From Burkholderiales bacterium (GTDB lineage: Bacteria > Pseudomonadota > Gammaproteobacteria > Burkholderiales > Ga0077523), in NCBI GenBank assembly GCA_019745565.1, contig JAIESW010000015.1, positions 62,001 to 126,000 on the forward strand: a stretch of DNA of 64,000 nt. The letters run 5' to 3'. Numbering within the stretch: the first letter of the stretch is position 1; the number at the start of each line of letters is the position of its first letter. Under the pieces are notes generated by a model that was given only the letters and a program-made list of their open reading frames with translations, was not told where the DNA came from and searched no databases. Below, piece after piece: positions 45,466 through 53,830 of the stretch. The position numbers and the translations under genes were made by a program.

Positions 45466-45945
45466 GTGAACGAGTTCGGGGTCGTGAGGGCCATCCATGT
45501 GCTGGCAGTGGTGCTGTGGATCGGTGGCGTGGCGATGGTGACGACGGTGCTGCTGCCCGCTACCGCCGAGCACGTGGATGCAGCGGAGAGGGTGGCCTTC
45601 TTCGAGCGCCTGGAGGAAAGCTTCGCCCGGCAGTCGCGCTGGACCACGCTGGCGGCCGGCCTGTCGGGGTTGTGGCTCGTCTGGCGCTGGGACCTCTGGT
45701 CGCGCTTCCTCGACCCGCGCTTCTGGTGGATGCACGCCATGGTCGCGATCTGGGCCGCGTTCACGCTGATGCTGTTCGTGCTCGAACCGTGGGTGCTGCA
45801 CGGCTGGTTCCGTGCACGTGCACTGCGCGATCCCGGAGGCACGTTCGCCGCGGTCCGCCGGCTGCACTGGTTCCTGCTCACGGCGAGCCTGGTGACGGTG
45901 GCGGGCGCCGTGGGTGGAGCACACGGAGGATTGTTCGCTCCGTGA
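45466..45945 (+). CDS. CopD-like four-helix membrane protein
   Basis: 159 aa with four TM helices. The first, VVRAIHVLAVVLWIGGVAMV, has the IHxLAxVxWIGG pattern seen in CopD-type copper/heme membrane proteins; a His-Trp pair recurs in LHWFLLTASL. Function unknown; linked to the nar operon by 4-bp spacing from the isomerase and a GTGA overlap with the SirB-like gene. GTG start. Confidence 0.72.
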   Translation: MNEFGVVRAIHVLAVVLWIGGVAMVTTVLLPATAEHVDAAERVAFFERLEESFARQSRWTTLAAGLSGLWLVWRWDLWSRFLDPRFWWMHAMVAIWAAFTLMLFVLEPWVLHGWFRARALRDPGGTFAAVRRLHWFLLTASLVTVAGAVGGAHGGLFAP

Positions 45946-46328
45946 GCCACGAACTGCTGCGGCAAGTGCACATGAGTTGCGCGCTCGCGAGCTTCACGCT
46001 GTTCGTCCTGCGCGGCCTCTGGCGCTTCGGTGCCCTGCAGCCGGTGGATGCACGCTGGGTCCACGTCGCGCCCCATGTGATCGATACGCTGTTGCTCGCG
46101 ACCGCGGTCGTGCTGGCGAGCCGCTTCGCACCCTACCCGGCACTCCACGGCTTTCTCGCTGCGAAGGTGAGTGGCGTGATTCTCTACATCCTGCTCGGCC
46201 TGACCGCGTTCCGTTGGGGCCGCACGCAGGGCCAGCGCATCGCCGCGTGGTTCGCCGCGCAGGCGGTCTTCTTCTACGTCGTGGGCGTCGCCGTCACGAA
46301 GAGTCCGACGCTCACGCTTCTCGACTGA
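45942..46328 (+). CDS. SirB2-like small membrane protein
   Basis: 128 aa, four TM helices. HMSCALASFTLFVLRGLWR, HVIDTLLLATAVVLA and KVSGVILYILLGLTAFRWGR match the SirB (invasion gene expression up-regulator) family, whose biochemical role is not known. GTG start overlaps the preceding stop by 4 bp. Probable end of the nar operon or continuation into the porin 21 bp on. Confidence 0.78.
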   Translation: MSHELLRQVHMSCALASFTLFVLRGLWRFGALQPVDARWVHVAPHVIDTLLLATAVVLASRFAPYPALHGFLAAKVSGVILYILLGLTAFRWGRTQGQRIAAWFAAQAVFFYVVGVAVTKSPTLTLLD

Positions 46329-46349
46329 ACTCAGGAATGGAGCGCAATC

Positions 46350-47576
46350 ATGAAATCGTGGTGTGTGGGTGCGACGGCGATGTTGCTCTCGATGTCTCTA
46401 TCGGCGGCGCAGGAGCAGCCGGCGGCGGCTGATCCGCTGGAGGCCGTGACGAAGGGTCGGTTGCTGCTCAACCTGCGGCCGCGCGTGGAATGGGTGGACC
46501 AGGACGGCAAGGCCGAGAACGCGACGGCATTCACCAATCGCACGCTGCTGGGCTGGCAGACGGCGGTGTGGAAGGGTCTGTCCGCCACGGCCCAGCTGAT
46601 CGACGTGGCGAACTTCAACGACACCTTCAACGAAGGCCCGGCGGCGTCACCGCGGTATCCGACCATCGCCGACCCGGACAACACCGACCTCAACCAGATC
46701 TACCTCGACTATACGGGGTTGCCCGACACGCGCGTCAGGTTCGGCAAGCAATCGGTCAAGCTCGACAACGTGCGCTTCGTCGGCAACGTGGAGTTCCGCC
46801 AGGTGATGCAGGTGCTGAGCGGCGCGATGGTGGAGAACCGTTCGTTGCCCAACGTCGAGCTCAACTACGCGCATTTCGACCGTATCAAGAACGTGTACGC
46901 CATTCAGCGCCAGACCGACATCGACCTCGTGCGCGCCGCCTGGACCTGGCGGCCGGACAACATCCTGGTGGGGTTCGCGTACTTCCAGGATCAGCCCGAT
47001 ACCGGACAGGTGACCGGCTTCTCGAACAACTCGAATCGCATCGCGGGTGTGCGCGCCAACGGTGCATGGCCGGTGGGGACGATGAAGGTCCTCTACACGG
47101 CGGAGCTGGCCCGTCAGGATTCCTATGCCGGTGGCGACGGCCGGATCGATGCGAGCTATTCGCGGATCGGGGCCGGCGTCGGCTTCGGCAAGAGCTTCGT
47201 GCGCGTCGACTACGATCGCCTGGGCAGCAATGCCGGCGTGTATGGATTCCAGACACCGCTCGGCACGAACCATCTGTTCCAGGGCTGGGCCGATCTGTTC
47301 CTGACCACGCCGGCCCAGGGTATCCGCGACGTGTACCTGTCGGCCGGCACTGCGCTCTGGGACATGCAACTGATCACCGAGGTGCACGACTTCCGCTCCG
47401 ACTTCGGATCCATCCACTACGGTTCGGAAGTGGATCTGGGCGCATCGCATGCCTTCACCAAGCAGATCACCGGCAAGCTCGAGTTCGCGTACTTCCAGGA
47501 GTCGGACCGGCTGGCGGGCACGGCTCGCAAGCCGGACACCACCAAGATCTGGGTGACGCTGATCTACCAGTGGTAG
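46350..47576 (+). CDS. Outer-membrane porin-like beta-barrel
   Basis: 408 aa with a signal peptide (1-20, ending SLSAAQ) and alternating beta-strand pattern ending in the aromatic YQW typical of outer-membrane barrels. The segment RVRFGKQSVKLDNVRFVGNVEFRQ resembles the alginate-export/OprE-like porin group. Position straight after the nar operon suggests nitrate or nitrite passage, which is inference. Confidence 0.75.
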   Translation: MKSWCVGATAMLLSMSLSAAQEQPAAADPLEAVTKGRLLLNLRPRVEWVDQDGKAENATAFTNRTLLGWQTAVWKGLSATAQLIDVANFNDTFNEGPAASPRYPTIADPDNTDLNQIYLDYTGLPDTRVRFGKQSVKLDNVRFVGNVEFRQVMQVLSGAMVENRSLPNVELNYAHFDRIKNVYAIQRQTDIDLVRAAWTWRPDNILVGFAYFQDQPDTGQVTGFSNNSNRIAGVRANGAWPVGTMKVLYTAELARQDSYAGGDGRIDASYSRIGAGVGFGKSFVRVDYDRLGSNAGVYGFQTPLGTNHLFQGWADLFLTTPAQGIRDVYLSAGTALWDMQLITEVHDFRSDFGSIHYGSEVDLGASHAFTKQITGKLEFAYFQESDRLAGTARKPDTTKIWVTLIYQW

Positions 47577-47629
47577 TACCCGGCCGTGGTAACGTCGTTC
47601 TCCGGACATCCAGCAGGCGGAGAACGGCC

Positions 47630-47950
47630 ATGTACATGAAGAGCGCGGCGGAACGGGATTGGCAGCCGGCGGGCTACGCCGGGGGACAAAGGGTGTTGCT
47701 GCGTACCAGTCCCAACGGCGGGCGTACCTCGATCGTCGCCATCGAGAAGGGCACGCGCGTGAAGCGTCACCGCCATCAGGCCGGCGAGGACGTGCTGGTG
47801 CTCTCCGGCCGGATCTTCTCAGGTGGCTTCACGCTGTCCACCGGCGACTACTTCTTCACCGACGTGGGCGAGGAGCACGACCTGATCGCGCTGGAAGACT
47901 CGGTGCTCTACGTGTCGTCCGACAAGCCGGTGACGATGCTGGAGAAATGA
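47630..47950 (+). CDS. Small cupin protein (anti-sigma ChrR-like)
   Basis: 106-aa single cupin: KRHRHQAGEDVLVLSG (His-X-His...Glu metal motif) and GDYFFTDVGEEHDLIA. Resembles the ChrR cupin-like domain. No partner sigma factor is nearby. Ribosome site GGCGGAGAA before the ATG. Convergent with yceH, with no gap. Confidence 0.75.
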   Translation: MYMKSAAERDWQPAGYAGGQRVLLRTSPNGGRTSIVAIEKGTRVKRHRHQAGEDVLVLSGRIFSGGFTLSTGDYFFTDVGEEHDLIALEDSVLYVSSDKPVTMLEK

Positions 47951-48589
47951 TCAGCCGCGCATGGTTTCGACCAATGTGCGCAATGCCGCGAGTTCCTCGC
48001 GCAGTTCGGCCACCTCGGCCCTGAGTTCGGCGACGTCTTCGGACGCGGCGGCGGGCCCTTCCGCAGCCGGCGTTACGACGATGGTGGTGTCGACCGGGCC
48101 GGCCAGCAGATGGGCCCAGCGGTGTTCGCGCGAACCCGGCTGCTTGGGCAGCTTCACGACCAGCGGCATGGCGGCGCGGGTGATCATGTCTTCCAGATAG
48201 GCTTCGACCGAAGAGACGTCGGCGAAGCGGTAGAGGCGCTCGCAGGCACCGCGCAGTTCCGCGGCAGTCAGCGGACCTCGCAGCATCAGGGCGGCGAGGA
48301 TGGCGACCATCGCTTCGCCGATGCCCAGCACCTTGTTGACGTTGTGCTCGTAGCGCATGGCGCGCCCACCGGAGCTTTCGATGACCAGGGTGCGACTGCG
48401 CAGCTCGTCGAGCGCCACCTGCGCCTCGCGCTCGGTCACGTTCATGACCGGATTGCGGCTGGTCTTCTGGTTGCAGCCTGCCACCAGCGCGTTGAGCGTC
48501 AGAGGGTAATAGTCGGGCGTGGCGAGCTGCTTCTCGACGAGAACGCCGAGGATGCGGAGTTCGAGGGCGGGCAGGGGCGGGATGGGCAT
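47951..48589 (-). CDS. YceH family (DUF480) protein
   Basis: 212 aa. Tandem winged-helix domains of the YceH family: LELRILGVLVEKQLATPDYYP at the N-terminus, GCNQKTSRNPVMNVTE and RGPLTAAELRGACERLYRF. A C-terminal coiled coil (EDVAELRAEVAELREELAAL) closes it. Cellular role not established. Its stop directly abuts the cupin stop. Confidence 0.9.
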   Translation of the reverse strand: MPIPPLPALELRILGVLVEKQLATPDYYPLTLNALVAGCNQKTSRNPVMNVTEREAQVALDELRSRTLVIESSGGRAMRYEHNVNKVLGIGEAMVAILAALMLRGPLTAAELRGACERLYRFADVSSVEAYLEDMITRAAMPLVVKLPKQPGSREHRWAHLLAGPVDTTIVVTPAAEGPAAASEDVAELRAEVAELREELAALRTLVETMRG

Positions 48590-48637
48590 GGGGGGATTCT
48601 AGCGTCCGCGGCGTGTTCGTTCTCGCCTGCATCCTGG

Positions 48638-48695
48638 TCCCCCAGCAAGCTGGGGGAGGGGACTTGCACGCCTTCCCCACCGCAGGTGGGGGAAG
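48638..48695. repeat. Double hairpin, REP-like element
   Basis: Two palindromes in tandem: TCCCCCAGC/GCTGGGGGA (48638-48657) and CTTCCCCAC/GTGGGGGAAG (48672-48695), between divergently transcribed yceH and the exported-protein gene. Both stems share the CCCC/GGGG core, as in repetitive extragenic palindromes. No other copy is seen in the window. Confidence 0.5.
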
Positions 48696-48728
48696 CTTGC
48701 GATGGAGGCAGCGGGTGTAAGCTAAGGC

Positions 48729-49262
48729 ATGTTCTCACCGATCCGCCGATTCCTTATCCCGGCCGCGTTGCTGACGCTGTTAGCCGCCGGCGGGGCGTTC
48801 GCCTGCGTCGAAGGCGACCTCCGCGGCGAAGCGGTGATCATGGAACGCGATCGCGGTGCCACTGCAGAGGGTGAGCGCACCGGGCTCCAGGTCCTGGGCG
48901 CCGGTTGGTTCCGCGCGGTCTCTGTGGTCAAGAAGGGCGGCACCACCGACGACACCACGGTGACCGTGGAGCTCGACGGCGAGTCGGCCATGAGCACGTC
49001 GTTTGCCGTGGCGAAGAATCCCTGGCGTCAGGTGGACTCGGTCAACCTGATCGTGACGGTGCGTACCGAAGGCGACACCAGCACGTTGACCATTTGGTAT
49101 CCGCAGGAGCTCAAGTTCCGCGCGCTGGCCCAGTTCCGCGTGGAGGTGCAGGAGGCGGGCGTCGAGGACATCAGGGTCATCGCGATCATGAACAAGCCCG
49201 CGCCGCACGAGCACATCCCCGGTCAGCCGGGGTCGCTCGCGTCGCTGCCCACGTTCAAGTAG
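48729..49262 (+). CDS. Exported protein of unknown function
   Basis: 177 aa with signal peptide (IRRFLIPAALLTLLAAGGAFA-C) and a beta-rich mature part containing no recognised motif. A single cysteine follows the signal, so it may be a lipoprotein. It converges on the DUF3299/ABC gene set after 2 bp; whether it works with it is unclear. Confidence 0.7.
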   Translation: MFSPIRRFLIPAALLTLLAAGGAFACVEGDLRGEAVIMERDRGATAEGERTGLQVLGAGWFRAVSVVKKGGTTDDTTVTVELDGESAMSTSFAVAKNPWRQVDSVNLIVTVRTEGDTSTLTIWYPQELKFRALAQFRVEVQEAGVEDIRVIAIMNKPAPHEHIPGQPGSLASLPTFK

Positions 49263-49264
49263 CG

Positions 49265-49924
49265 CTACTGGGTGTAGGGCTCGACGCGGCTCGCCCGCAC
49301 CGTATAGCCGATGTCGATGTCGCTCGCGCCGTCGAGCAGCGTCAGTTCGCGCTTCGTCGCGCCGGCCGCCAGCCTGCCGGTCACCCACACCGGGGCGAAC
49401 AGCGTGGTGACCTCGAAGGGCGTGTCGGTCTTCACGTAGAGGATCTGGTTCGGCGGCGGCGGCGGCGTGTGGATGCACGCGCCGACCCACGGCACGAGCA
49501 GGAACTCGGTCACACGCTTGCCGGTGATCTCGAGCGGCAGTACGTACCCCGGGATGCGGATCGACTGGCCGTCCAGTGCGGCGTTGAGCGCCTCCCCCTG
49601 GACTTTGCGCTGCCGGGAGATCTCCCGGCGCTTCACCAGCAGGCCGTCCACGTCGAGCCCCTCCTGCTGCAGCTTCCGGCTGCCGGACTGTTCGCGCGCG
49701 AGGTCGTCGGCGGAAATCTTCTCGCCCTTAGCCTTGCGTTCGCGGGTCGCCGCCACGTCGGACAGGGTCAGCAGCTGGTCGCGCGAGAGTTTCTCGAACG
49801 GGTCTTCCGACGCCGAGGTCTTCGGGGAGAGGTCCTGCCACAGGATCTGGCGCGCGGATTGCGCATGCGCGCCGGCGGCGCCCAGGACGAGCGCTGCACA
49901 ACAGACGAAGCGAAGAACGTTCAT
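49265..49924 (-). CDS. DUF3299 exported protein
   Basis: 219 aa with a signal peptide (1-21, ending AGAHA). The DUF3299 core is visible as DGQSIRIPGYVLPLE then LLVPWVGACIHTPPPPPNQI, containing a Cys-X-His. In known clusters DUF3299 proteins sit with a FtsX-like permease and an ATPase and have been tied to zinc uptake (Zrg type). The same trio occurs here (49265-51899), which supports a metal-related export/import role by inference only. Confidence 0.8.
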   Translation of the reverse strand: MNVLRFVCCAALVLGAAGAHAQSARQILWQDLSPKTSASEDPFEKLSRDQLLTLSDVAATRERKAKGEKISADDLAREQSGSRKLQQEGLDVDGLLVKRREISRQRKVQGEALNAALDGQSIRIPGYVLPLEITGKRVTEFLLVPWVGACIHTPPPPPNQILYVKTDTPFEVTTLFAPVWVTGRLAAGATKRELTLLDGASDIDIGYTVRASRVEPYTQ

Positions 49925-49932
49925 GGAAACCC

Positions 49933-51183
49933 TCAGATGCGAACCGTCATGCCGTCGGCGACCGACATCCGGTAGATGCGCCACGCCGGCAACAGTCCGA
50001 TGAGGAAGCCGGCGGCGGCCACCAGCGCCATCAGCGCGAATTCATGGGCCGACGGCCATGCTACGGCAAGAAACAGTCCGAAGTGCGCTGCCAACCAGCC
50101 GCGGGCGAGCAGGAGCCCCGCGTAGAGTGCCACGACTCCGAGCGCGATCCCGGCAGCGGTGAGCAGCGTCGCTTCACCCAGGATCAGCCCGGCGATGTGC
50201 GCCGGACGCGCACCCACCGAACGCAGGATCGCCATCTCGCGCCGCCGCTCCGACAGACTGGTGAGGAGCGCCACCAGCATGCCCGCGAGGCCGACCACGA
50301 CCACCATCGTCGACACTGCGAACAACGTACGCTCGACGACGCCGGTGATCTCCCAGACCTCCTGCAGGGTCACGCCGGGGAGGATCGCGGTGAGCGGTTC
50401 GCCGGGGTACTCGCCGATGGAACGTTGCACGGCGAGCGCGTTGCTGCGCGTCTTGAGTCCCAACATCACCGCAGTGAGCGATCCGCTCGAGGTGCCGTCG
50501 CGCTGCTTCAGCGCCGCGGCGAGCGGATCGGATTCCGCCTGTGCGTTTGCAGCGGCGTGGACCGCGTCGAGCGCTTCGAGCGGGACGAACACGCCGCGAT
50601 CCACCGGCGTGCCGGTGCGGCCGAGGATGCCGACGACGTGCAACGGGCGATCGTCGTGCTGGAAGAAGCTGATGTCACCCGCGCCATGAGCGATCACGAC
50701 GGTGCTGCCCGTCTGGTAGCGCAGACGACGTGCGACTTCCGCGCCGAGCACGGCTTCCGCGCCAGCGGCGAACGGCTTGCCGGCCTCGAACTCGAGCGAT
50801 CGTCCCGTGGCATAGCGGAAGTGCTCGAAGTACGCTGCCGTGGTGCCGATCACCCGGTAGCCGCGATGCGTGTCGCCCAGCGCGATCGGGATGGTCCACG
50901 CGACGTCGGGCCGCTCGTTCAGCGCCCGGGCGGTGTCGCGGCGGATGTTGTTGGTGGCGTTGCCGATGTGGAACACGCACGAGAGCAGCAGGTGCACCGG
51001 GCTGCTGCGTGCACCCACGATCAGGTCGGTGCCAGAGATCGTGGCGGCGAAGCTCGTGCGCGACTCGGTGCGCATGCGTTCGACGCCGAGCAGCAGCAGC
51101 ATCGCCAGGGCTATCGACGCGACCGTCAGCGCCGCAGTGAGGCGGCGATGGCGAAGACTCTTCCATGCGAGGCTCGAGATCAC
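49933..51183 (-). CDS. FtsX/MacB-type ABC transporter permease
   Basis: 416 aa, four TM helices: one at the N-terminus (RLTAALTVASIALAMLLLLGV), a large periplasmic domain (about 50-270), and three at the end (FAVSTMVVVVGLAGMLVALLT etc.) with the FtsX motif RREMAILRSVGARPAHIAGLILGE. GTG at 51183 overlaps the ATPase stop (GTGA). Partner of the ATPase just upstream. Confidence 0.88.
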   Translation of the reverse strand: MISSLAWKSLRHRRLTAALTVASIALAMLLLLGVERMRTESRTSFAATISGTDLIVGARSSPVHLLLSCVFHIGNATNNIRRDTARALNERPDVAWTIPIALGDTHRGYRVIGTTAAYFEHFRYATGRSLEFEAGKPFAAGAEAVLGAEVARRLRYQTGSTVVIAHGAGDISFFQHDDRPLHVVGILGRTGTPVDRGVFVPLEALDAVHAAANAQAESDPLAAALKQRDGTSSGSLTAVMLGLKTRSNALAVQRSIGEYPGEPLTAILPGVTLQEVWEITGVVERTLFAVSTMVVVVGLAGMLVALLTSLSERRREMAILRSVGARPAHIAGLILGEATLLTAAGIALGVVALYAGLLLARGWLAAHFGLFLAVAWPSAHEFALMALVAAAGFLIGLLPAWRIYRMSVADGMTVRI

Positions 51184-51899
51184 GGGCGATTGATCTCCCT
51201 GAGCTCGATGCTGCGATCGAACTGGTGTGCAGCCGACGCATCGTGACTCACGAACACGACGGCCGAGCCTGTGGCAGCACATTCACGGAACAGCAGTTCG
51301 AGAAATGCGGCGCGCCGGTCGGCGTCCAGTGCTGAGGTGGCTTCGTCCGCGATCACCAGTTCCGGCGCACCGATCAGCGCGCGGGCGACCGCGACCCGCT
51401 GCTGCTGGCCGACGCTCAGGTCGGTGGCCGTGCGCGCGAGCAGGACGGGATCGGCCAGGTCGAGGTGCTCCAGCAGGCGCAGCGCTTCGCGATCAGCAGA
51501 TCCGCTCGTGGCGACGGCACGAGCGCGGCGGCGCTCCGAGAACAGACACGGCAGCGTGACGTTCTCGACCACCGTGAGATACGGAATCAGGTTGAACAGC
51601 TGGAACACGAAGCCGACGTGGTCTGCGCGGAAGCGGTCGCGCGCCGCGCCACTCAGTTTCGTGAGGTCCGTGCCCAGTATCGAGACTGCGCCCTGCTGTG
51701 GGACCGCCACGCCGGCGAGCAGATTGAGCAGCGTGGACTTGCCGCTGCCGCTCGGGCCGCGCAGGAAGACGCGCTCGCGCGGCGCGACGTCGAACTGCCG
51801 GACACGCAGGACCGGCGGCGATCCGGCCTGCCACGCGAAAACGACGTCGCGCAGCGCGGCGACGGCGTCATTCGAACGAAGGGGCGTGGGCGAATTCAA
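51180..51899 (-). CDS. LolD/MacB-type ABC transporter ATP-binding protein
   Basis: 239 aa. Walker A GPSGSGKSTLLN, Q-loop FVFQLFNLIPYLT, signature LSVGQQQRVAVARAL, Walker B ELVIADEATSALD and the switch His in VFVSHDA. All catalytic elements are intact. First gene of the ABC-permease-DUF3299 operon. Confidence 0.92.
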   Translation of the reverse strand: MNSPTPLRSNDAVAALRDVVFAWQAGSPPVLRVRQFDVAPRERVFLRGPSGSGKSTLLNLLAGVAVPQQGAVSILGTDLTKLSGAARDRFRADHVGFVFQLFNLIPYLTVVENVTLPCLFSERRRARAVATSGSADREALRLLEHLDLADPVLLARTATDLSVGQQQRVAVARALIGAPELVIADEATSALDADRRAAFLELLFRECAATGSAVVFVSHDASAAHQFDRSIELREINRP

Positions 51900-51940
51900 G
51901 GCGCAGGCGGCGAAAGCCTGCGCATGATACGGGGTAACGC

Positions 51941-52930
51941 TTAAGCGACCCGTTCCACTGCGCCTCGGCTGCGCGTCTTCGTGGTGGCTGCCCGCACCGG
52001 CCGGTCGCGATGCAGCCGCTTGAACTGATACAGCGCCCGGTCGGCCGCGTCGAGCAGAAGCTCCGGTCGTCCGCCGTCCATTGGTATCGCAGTGGCCACG
52101 CCGACGCTCAATGTCACCGGGGTGACCACATTGTCGGCGGTCTGCAGCGCCAGCGCTCTGACGGTGGCACGGAGCTGATCGGCCCGTTGCTGCGCATGCT
52201 TGCGATCCTGGGCGGAGGCGAGCACCACGAACTCGTCACCGCCGTAGCGCGCCACGAGGTCGGAGCCGCGCGCGAAGCAGCGCTGCACGATGCTGGCCAC
52301 CATCTGGATGCACTGGTCGCCGGCGGGATGGCCGAACGTGTCGTTGAAGCGCTTGAAGTGGTCGATGTCGATCATGATGAGCGACAACGGCGTGTGATCG
52401 CGGCGGGCGCGATTCCACTCACGCTCGAACTGTTCGTTGAAGGCCCGGCGGTTGTAGAGGCCGGTCAGGCCGTCGCGCAGCGCCAGCGTTTCGAGCTCGC
52501 GCTTGCGCGCCATCAGCTGCTTCTGCCGGGCGAGCAGCTTGGTTTCGGCCGAGACGCGCTCGGAGACGTCGTTCAGCTGCGCGAGATAGTGCCCGACCTT
52601 GCCGTCGGCGCCGAGGATCGGGGACAGCGTGAGTTCGTTCCAGAAGGCCGAACCGTCCTTGCGATAGTTGCGCAGCGTCACCACGCAGCCTTCGCGCTTC
52701 TCGATCGCGGCACGAACCAGGGCGAGCCCCACCTGGTGCGTGTCGCCGGCCTGCAGGAGGCGACAGTTGCGTCCGAGCACCTCGTCGGCCGCGTACCCGG
52801 TCAACCGCTCGAATGCAGGGTTGACCCAGACGAGCGGCATGTCGGGCTGGCTCGCATCGGCGATCGCGAGACCGTCGGTGGAGGCCGCCATGGCCATCCG
52901 GAACAACTGTTGTTCGAGACCCCTCTTCAT
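51941..52930 (-). CDS. PAS-GGDEF diguanylate cyclase
   Basis: 329 aa. PAS/PAC sensor at 10-130 (MPLVWVNPAFERLTGYAADE, NCRLLQAGD, LVRAAIEKREGCVVTLRNYR, typical LOV/PAS but the LOV cysteine region reads NCRLL, so a flavin-binding LOV domain is possible). Catalytic GGDEF domain from about 155: RDGLTGLYNRRAF, DIDHFKRFNDTFGH, ARYGGDEFVVLAS. It makes cyclic di-GMP, possibly in response to light or redox if LOV. It lies 57 bp downstream of the small exported-protein gene. Confidence 0.88.
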   Translation of the reverse strand: MKRGLEQQLFRMAMAASTDGLAIADASQPDMPLVWVNPAFERLTGYAADEVLGRNCRLLQAGDTHQVGLALVRAAIEKREGCVVTLRNYRKDGSAFWNELTLSPILGADGKVGHYLAQLNDVSERVSAETKLLARQKQLMARKRELETLALRDGLTGLYNRRAFNEQFEREWNRARRDHTPLSLIMIDIDHFKRFNDTFGHPAGDQCIQMVASIVQRCFARGSDLVARYGGDEFVVLASAQDRKHAQQRADQLRATVRALALQTADNVVTPVTLSVGVATAIPMDGGRPELLLDAADRALYQFKRLHRDRPVRAATTKTRSRGAVERVA

Positions 52931-52987
52931 TGGCTTTCTCAGAAAGCTAGTCCAAGTGCCTGATAGACCTAGTTTCGGATGAAAGAT

Positions 52988-53305
52988 TCAGGGGTTTAGG
53001 AAAAACTTGCGCCTGGTCCGCTCGAACCGGTCGAGAAACTCCATATCTACCTGAAAACAAGTAACAAAATTTCTTCTCGAGGAAGGCTCGGAGAGCGGCG
53101 GGCGACCTCCTTCGGAGGGTTCCGGGAGGGAGCGAAGGTCGTCCGAACCGGCGGCGACCTGGATCCCTGTCGGCAGGATGTCGACCGGCTCCGCCTGGGC
53201 CGGGGCAGCGGCGAGGAAGGACCAGGCCGCGGCCACGGCCAGGATCATGAGTTGCGCGCCACAAGCCTCGATCAATGTGTCGCGCAGGGAGGGCTGCTTG
53301 TTCAT
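52988..53305 (-). CDS. Small exported protein of unknown function
   Basis: 105 aa with a signal peptide (LMILAVAAAWSFLAAAPAQA). The mature part is Pro/Ser/Arg-rich with no recognised domain, and the last 30 codons are markedly lower in GC than the neighbourhood. GGAG lies 6 bp before the ATG. It follows the 46-aa gene by 58 bp, so both probably come from the promoter at 53555-53619. Confidence 0.5.
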   Translation of the reverse strand: MNKQPSLRDTLIEACGAQLMILAVAAAWSFLAAAPAQAEPVDILPTGIQVAAGSDDLRSLPEPSEGGRPPLSEPSSRRNFVTCFQVDMEFLDRFERTRRKFFLNP

Positions 53306-53363
53306 GGTGGACTCCGTGGGTGCCGACGTTCGCGATGCCGTGCGTGCGAACGGTATCGCCGCG

Positions 53364-53504
53364 CTATTGCGTCGACGGGGGGAGGTTGATGAAGCGGCCG
53401 GCCGGATCGAATCCGGTCGCCCCGGTGTCGGCCGCCTCGGCCAGCGTGGTCTTCAGCACGACGACCGTGAAGGCGATCGAGAGCAGGATGCGCAGAGCGT
53501 TCAT
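53364..53504 (-). CDS. 46-aa exported peptide
   Basis: A very short gene. The first half is a signal peptide (ALRILLSIAFTVVVLKTTLAEA) and only about 22 residues (starting ADTGATGFDPAGRF) would be exported. GAGGAGAAACACC precedes the ATG, an excellent ribosome site, and a structured promoter lies 50 bp upstream. No family recognised. Confidence rests on the start region rather than on homology. Confidence 0.6.
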   Translation of the reverse strand: MNALRILLSIAFTVVVLKTTLAEAADTGATGFDPAGRFINLPPSTQ

Positions 53505-53554
53505 GGTGTTTCTCCTCGGGTCTGGATAGGGATGGGGTACAGCACGGTATGCAC

Positions 53555-53619
53555 GTTATCCAAACGACATTCGGTCGACTCTTAATTCGGCCGTAGCGGA
53601 ATGCTAAGAATCCCTTAAC
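53555..53619 (-). promoter_or_regulatory. Promoter with four 11-bp-phased repeats ahead of the exported peptide genes
   Basis: Read on the minus strand from 53619, TTAA, TTAG, CTAC and TTAA occur at offsets 1, 12, 23 and 34. The -10-like GATAAC follows at 53560-53555, almost the same distance as at the hemerythrin promoter. Predicted start about 53548. The 53505-53830 gap otherwise contains only the palindromic repeat at 53659-53740. Confidence 0.6.
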
Positions 53620-53658
53620 TCGCGGTTTCTCATGGGGAGGGGGGCGAAAGCGAAAGGC

Positions 53659-53740
53659 AAAGTGCTCGACGCGGCGGACGCGGCGTAAGGCAAAGACAAG
53701 AGGTCTCAAGTCTTCGCTCTTCCGCCGCGTCGAGCGCTTT
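53659..53740. repeat. Palindromic dispersed repeat, copy 1
   Basis: Arms at 53659-53678 and 53721-53740 pair at 19 of 20 positions (core CGACGCGGCGGA / TCCGCCGCGTCG). A second, related copy lies at 54771-54859, so the outer-membrane barrel gene is flanked by both. Likely a REP/MITE-like element; it may also act as a bidirectional terminator. Confidence 0.6.
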
Positions 53741-53830
53741 TGAACCTCCCTGCCTGCGAGGGGAAAGGCCGCTTCGTTGTGTTCTTCTTGCTGCATCCCC
53801 GCCGGGGCTCCCACTTCCGGACGGAAACCC

